Assembly: GCA_026786045.1 (NCBI GenBank)
Contig: JAJAYV010000255.1
Coordinates: 1-9,071, forward strand
Source: Frankiaceae bacterium
GTDB lineage: Bacteria > Actinomycetota > Actinomycetes > Mycobacteriales > SCTD01
Direction: 5' to 3'
Length of the DNA: 9,071 bases
The translations under genes were made by a program, and so were the position numbers. Under the pieces are notes generated by a model, which made no database searches, was not told the origin of the DNA, and saw nothing but the letters and a program-made list of their open reading frames with translations. Shown here piece after piece: positions 5,599 to 9,071 of the stretch (position 1 is its first letter; each line of letters begins with the position of its first letter).

Positions 5599-6861
5599 GT
5601 GACCACCTCCGAGCGACTGCGCAACTGGGCCGGCAACCACACCTACCCCGCGTCCGTCGTGCACCGCCCGCGCACGGTCGAGCAGGTGCAGGAGCTCGTC
5701 GCAGCATCCTCCCGCGTCCGGGCCGTCGGCAGCCGGCACAGCTTCAACGACCTGGTCGACTCCCCGGCGCTGGTCAGCCTGGACGCTCTACCGGCGTTGC
5801 ACGACCTCGACCCCGCCAGTGGAACCGTCCGGGTCGGCGCGGCCGTGCGCTACGGCGAGCTGGCCGCGCACCTGCACGCCCGCGGCTGGGCCCTGCACAA
5901 CCTCGCCTCCCTGCCGCACATCTCGGTCGCGGGAGCTGTTGCGACCGCCACCCACGGGTCGGGTGACCGCTCGGCCAACCTGGCGACGGCGGTGACCGGC
6001 CTCGAGCTGGTGACCGCCGACGGGAGCCTCCTGACGCTCACCCGGGCCGACGCCGAGCTGGCTGGAGCGGTGGTCGGCCTGGGCGCGCTGGGCGTCGTCA
6101 CCGCGCTCACGCTCGAGATCGAGCCGACGTACGACGTGGTGCAGGAGGTGCACACCGGCCTGCCGTGGTGGGCAGTGCTCGACGACGTCGACGCCGTGCT
6201 CGGCAGCGCGGACAGCGTCAGCCTGTTCACCGACTGGCGTGGGGAGTCGGTGGCGCAGGTGTGGCGCAAGAGCCGGGTCCCGCTCGCTGTGACCCCCTTC
6301 GCGGCGCACGGTGCCGTTGCCGCCTCGACGGACCAGCACCCGCTGGCGGGCGGCGACGCCGCGAGCACCACGGCGCAGCTCGGCGTGGCCGGTCCGTGGC
6401 ACGAGCGGCTGCCGCACTTCCGGATGGACTTCGTGCCGAGCGCGGGCGCGGAGCTGCAGAGTGAGTACTTCGTCGACCGGCGCGAAGCCGGAGCCGCGAT
6501 CGAGGCCGTCCGGCGGCTGGGTGAGCGGCTGGCGCCCGTGCTGCTGGTCAGCGAGGTGCGCAGCGTCGCGGCCGACGAGCTCTGGCTGTCCATGGCACAC
6601 GGCCGCGACAGCGTCGGTCTGCACTTCACCTGGAAGCCGCTCCAGGAGGAGGTCGACGCGCTGCTGCCCGCCGTCGAGGGCGCGCTGGCCCCGTACGCCG
6701 CCCGCCCGCACTGGGGCAAGCTCTTCTTCGACGCCGACCGGAGCCTGGCCCGGGTCTATCCGCGCCTGGACGACTTCCGCGCGCTCGCCGCCCGGCTCGA
6801 CCCGGAGGGCACCTTCCGCAACAGCTTCCTCGACCGCCACGTGCTCGGCGCAGCCGGTTGA
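5599..6861 (+). CDS. FAD-dependent alditol oxidase (AldO-like; xylitol/sorbitol oxidase)
   Basis: A 420-residue soluble flavoenzyme of the vanillyl-alcohol-oxidase fold, closely resembling Streptomyces alditol oxidase. That enzyme oxidises the terminal hydroxyl of polyols such as xylitol and sorbitol to aldoses, with release of hydrogen peroxide. Residues about 10-185 are the FAD-binding domain, beginning NWAGNHTYPA. H47 in GSRHSFND is where AldO links FAD covalently. LPHISVAG supplies S109, near the flavin, and THGSG follows. The substrate-binding C-terminal domain retains the AldO active-site set: E319 and R321 in SEVRSVAAD, H342 in HFTW, and K374 in HWGK. Each is one position from the AldO numbering I recall. 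SVSLFTDWR and GPWHERLPHFR are further AldO-specific segments. Nothing suggests secretion. The GTG at 5599 has CAGGA 7 nt upstream and matches the family N-terminus. The gene follows the small basic gene by 40 nt and converges on the SNF2 gene. L-gulono-lactone oxidase is a less likely identity. Confidence 0.9.
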   Translation: MTTSERLRNWAGNHTYPASVVHRPRTVEQVQELVAASSRVRAVGSRHSFNDLVDSPALVSLDALPALHDLDPASGTVRVGAAVRYGELAAHLHARGWALHNLASLPHISVAGAVATATHGSGDRSANLATAVTGLELVTADGSLLTLTRADAELAGAVVGLGALGVVTALTLEIEPTYDVVQEVHTGLPWWAVLDDVDAVLGSADSVSLFTDWRGESVAQVWRKSRVPLAVTPFAAHGAVAASTDQHPLAGGDAASTTAQLGVAGPWHERLPHFRMDFVPSAGAELQSEYFVDRREAGAAIEAVRRLGERLAPVLLVSEVRSVAADELWLSMAHGRDSVGLHFTWKPLQEEVDALLPAVEGALAPYAARPHWGKLFFDADRSLARVYPRLDDFRALAARLDPEGTFRNSFLDRHVLGAAG

Positions 6862-6907
6862 CGAAGGTGGCGGCGGGCCCGGCCGTCGCTCGGCTCACCG
6901 GCGACCG
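6862..6907. other. Convergent intergenic spacer between the oxidase and SNF2 genes
   Basis: A 46-bp spacer separates two stop codons. CGGC (6871-6874) can pair with GCCG (6882-6885), and GCCGGT (6853-6858) is complementary to ACCGGC (6897-6902) over a long loop. These weak hairpins could serve as a shared bidirectional terminator, but neither has a U-run. Confidence 0.25.
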
Positions 6908-9071
6908 CTAGAAGACCTGCTCGGCCTCGGTGAGCGCCTGGGTCAGCAGCGTCACCAGCGCCTCGAGCTGCACGTCGACCGACGACGACAGCGCCGCGTC
7001 CGAGCCGTCCAGCGCGCGCGCCGCCAGACCGGCCTTGTCGTCGATGAGCTCGGCGATCCGCGCGTCGATCGTCTGTGCCGCGATGATGCGCCAGGCCGTC
7101 ACCGGCTGGTCCTGTCCGATGCGGTGCACGCGGTCGATCGCCTGCGTCTGCTCGGCGTCGGTCCACGAGAGCTCGGCCAGCACGACGTTCGAGGCGACCT
7201 GCAGGTTGAGCCCGACGCCGGCGGCGGTGAGCGAGCAGACGGCGACGTGCACGTCGGGGTCGTTGACGAACGCGTCGATGTTGTGCTGCCGCACGCGGGG
7301 CGTCTGGTCGCCGCGGATCGAGGCAAAGCCGATGCCGCGCTGGGCGAAGGTGTCCTCCGCGGTGTCCATCACGTCGATGTGCTTGGCGAAGAAGACGACC
7401 TTGCCGACGTTGCGGACCAGCTGCGCGGCGTAGTCGGCGGCCAGCGCCGCCTTCGCCTGGCCGATGCGCCGCATCATGCTGAAGACGTTCTGCTCGCTGT
7501 CCTTCTCGTCGGAGTCCTGCCGCTCCCAGGCGGCCACCTTGCGCACGAGCTCGTGGTCGATGCCCACGACCTCGACCCCGGACGCCCGCGCCGCGAGCGC
7601 GCTCTCGTACCGCTTGACCAGGCGCCGGGCCAGGACGCGCTCGGCGTCGCGGATGGAGCGGCCGAGCGCCCCGTCGAGCTCGACCGGCAGGTCGGCGACG
7701 CGCCGGGCGGGGATGTCGGCGGCGACGTCGACCTTGCGTCGCCGGACGATGCCCATGTCGATGACGGCGCCGCGGGCGGCGGGGTAGAAGTCGGCCTCGG
7801 CGGGGGTGAGGCCGTTGTCCTCCAGCGCCGCCATCAGCTCGCCACCGGGCTCGCCGTCGTCGATCCAGCCGAGGAACTCCCAGATGGCGAGGAAGTCCTC
7901 GATGTCGTTGATGAGCGGCGTGCCGGTGAGGGCCATGAGCAGCGGGCGCACGGTGCGCGACCGGATGCGCTCGGAGAGCTCGAGCACGTGCCGCGAGCGC
8001 TGCGACGACTTGTTCTTGATGAAGTGCGCCTCGTCGACGACCATCCCGCGGAACCCGAGCGAGCCGAGCCAGCCGACGTGGCGGTCGAGCACCTCGTAGT
8101 TGACGACGACGACGTCGGAGAACGCATCGACGGTGTCCCCGTCCCCGTGCACGACGGTGGCTGGCCGGTGCGGCGTCCAGATGCCGGCCTCGCGCGCCCA
8201 GTTGGTCTTGACGACGTTGGGCACGACCACCAGCAGCGGGTAGGCGTTCGCCGCCTCGGCCGCCAGCAGCGCCTGGGCGGTCTTGCCCAGCCCCGGCTCG
8301 TCGGCGAGCAGGAAGGTCCGGTGGCCCTCGGCCGCGGCAGCGACGACCTCCGCCTGGTGCGGCATCAGCTCGCGGTCGCCGGCGGCCCGCAGCGAGGTGG
8401 GCGGCGGCAGCTCCATGCAGGAGGACGCGCCGCCGGAGGCGTTCTCGAAGGCCCTCAGCAGTGGGCCGAGCAGCTCCCAGCTGGCAAGCAGCCGGGGGCG
8501 GGCGGCCGGCCGGGGCGCCGAGAAGTCCGGCTCGAGGAAGGGGTTCGCCAGCTGGCGCGAGATGACCGACTGGGGGACGACCTGCCGCTCGGCGCGCGGG
8601 GAGGCCGCGGTGAGGGTCGCGCGCTGCGGGGCGGCCGGCTCCGGCGACTCCTCGACGCCGGCGGCCTGCCGCATCTCGCGCAGGAGAGAGCGCGTCTCGT
8701 AGGGCAGCTCGGCGTCCTCGGTGAGCAGGGTGAGCAGCGAGCCGTCGCGGGCCGCGGTGCGGGCCAGGATGGTCGCGACGCCCTCGATGCGCTTGAGCTG
8801 CTCGTTGCGGCGGGCCTCGCTGAGGTTGTCGGCCTGGATCCGGCTCCGCTCCTCGCGCACAAGCAGCGCGACCGCCTGGAAGGTGCTGCGCGTCGAGGGG
8901 CGGACCTTGCCCCGCTGCACGGCGAGCTCGACCTCGCGCACGGCCTTCGCGAGCACCGGGAGCACGCCCTCGTCGCGGGCGCGCGGGGCGCGGCCCCACG
9001 CCCCGCGCGCGCCGGGTGTGCGGCCGGGGAGGGTGGGCCCCTGCCCCCGGCGTTGCAGGGGCGGGCGGACC
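6908..9071 (-). CDS. SNF2-family DEAD/DEAH-box ATPase (SMARCAL1-like), probably 5'-partial
   Basis: A superfamily 2 DNA-dependent ATPase of the SNF2 group, with a likely role in remodelling or annealing DNA at damaged or stalled structures. Numbering from a GTG at 8965 (685 residues), the ATPase core has QAEVVAAAAEG (Q-motif-like), Walker A LADEPGLGKT (K228), VVVPNVVKTNWARE, DEAH at D311-H314 followed by FIKNKSSQR, and LTGTPLIND. The second lobe has KVVFFAKHIDVMD, IRGDQTP, TAAGVGLNLQ and motif VI QAIDRVHRIGQ (R612, R615). Walker A reads DEPGLGKT where most SNF2 proteins have DDMGLGKT. The roughly 210 N-terminal residues are charged, with no recognised domain. The frame continues without a stop from 8965 to the edge, encoding QRRGQG and WGRAPRARDEG with GC-rich third positions. 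The true start is therefore probably outside and 8965 is only an internal GTG. It could be a DNA-repair or defence-linked helicase, but no nuclease or methylase adjoins it here. Confidence 0.87.
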   Translation of the reverse strand, partial: VRPPLQRRGQGPTLPGRTPGARGAWGRAPRARDEGVLPVLAKAVREVELAVQRGKVRPSTRSTFQAVALLVREERSRIQADNLSEARRNEQLKRIEGVATILARTAARDGSLLTLLTEDAELPYETRSLLREMRQAAGVEESPEPAAPQRATLTAASPRAERQVVPQSVISRQLANPFLEPDFSAPRPAARPRLLASWELLGPLLRAFENASGGASSCMELPPPTSLRAAGDRELMPHQAEVVAAAAEGHRTFLLADEPGLGKTAQALLAAEAANAYPLLVVVPNVVKTNWAREAGIWTPHRPATVVHGDGDTVDAFSDVVVVNYEVLDRHVGWLGSLGFRGMVVDEAHFIKNKSSQRSRHVLELSERIRSRTVRPLLMALTGTPLINDIEDFLAIWEFLGWIDDGEPGGELMAALEDNGLTPAEADFYPAARGAVIDMGIVRRRKVDVAADIPARRVADLPVELDGALGRSIRDAERVLARRLVKRYESALAARASGVEVVGIDHELVRKVAAWERQDSDEKDSEQNVFSMMRRIGQAKAALAADYAAQLVRNVGKVVFFAKHIDVMDTAEDTFAQRGIGFASIRGDQTPRVRQHNIDAFVNDPDVHVAVCSLTAAGVGLNLQVASNVVLAELSWTDAEQTQAIDRVHRIGQDQPVTAWRIIAAQTIDARIAELIDDKAGLAARALDGSDAALSSSVDVQLEALVTLLTQALTEAEQVF

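Noticed and set aside
4730..5707. Minus-strand frame of 325 codons opposite the lyase, small gene and oxidase start
   Set aside because: It is antisense to well-supported genes and its translation lacks any recognisable motif.
1905..6861. A coordinated new system linking YibE/F, crotonase, C-S lyase, small protein and alditol oxidase
   Set aside because: Strands alternate, there are convergent and divergent boundaries, and the enzymes share no obvious substrate. Co-location alone does not support one pathway.
6853..6902. Intrinsic terminator between the oxidase and SNF2 genes
   Set aside because: Only short or long-loop pairings exist and no U-run follows on either strand, so it is kept as a weak note rather than a terminator call.
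6756..8999. Second minus-strand frame of 747 codons parallel to the SNF2 gene
   Set aside because: It is a shifted frame of the same DNA with Arg/Ala-rich low complexity; the SNF2 motifs all lie in the other frame.

Overview
The window is very GC-rich, with third codon positions almost entirely G or C in every credible gene, GTG as well as ATG starts, and family variants typical of actinomycetes (alditol oxidase, a SMARCAL1-like SNF2 ATPase, an aecD-type C-S lyase). It most likely comes from a high-GC actinobacterium (Actinomycetota) chromosome; the genus cannot be fixed from the sequence. I see no tRNA, rRNA, CRISPR array, insertion sequence, phage gene or origin.

Layout. Positions 1-1290 are the wreck of a divergent pair: an EamA/DMT-type exporter on the minus strand and a MocR-type (GntR helix-turn-helix plus aminotransferase) regulator on the plus strand. 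Only their 3' parts survive, fused head to head, and the exporter remnant carries a second, frame-breaking junction. Positions 1374-3098 hold a MarR regulator with a well-formed, probably leaderless promoter, followed at 25 nt by a YibE/F multi-pass membrane protein; the two look like one transcript. A crotonase-fold protein resembling ECHDC3, lacking both catalytic glutamates of enoyl-CoA hydratase, lies on the minus strand (3107-3892) tail to tail with YibE/F. Divergent from it on the plus strand come a MalY/PatB-type cystathionine beta-lyase (4040-5311), a 41-residue lysine-rich protein (5433-5558) and an alditol oxidase (5599-6861). The right end (6908 to the window edge) is a minus-strand SNF2-family ATPase whose reading frame stays open to the edge, so its N-terminus is probably outside.

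How the genes fit together. Apart from the MarR-YibE/F pair and the decayed exporter-regulator pair, these are mostly unrelated housekeeping or accessory metabolic genes, and I see no convincing multi-gene system. The observations most worth checking are the double deletion in the EamA/MocR pair, the leaderless promoter with an overlapping palindrome before marR, the non-catalytic crotonase, and the small basic protein between the lyase and the oxidase.
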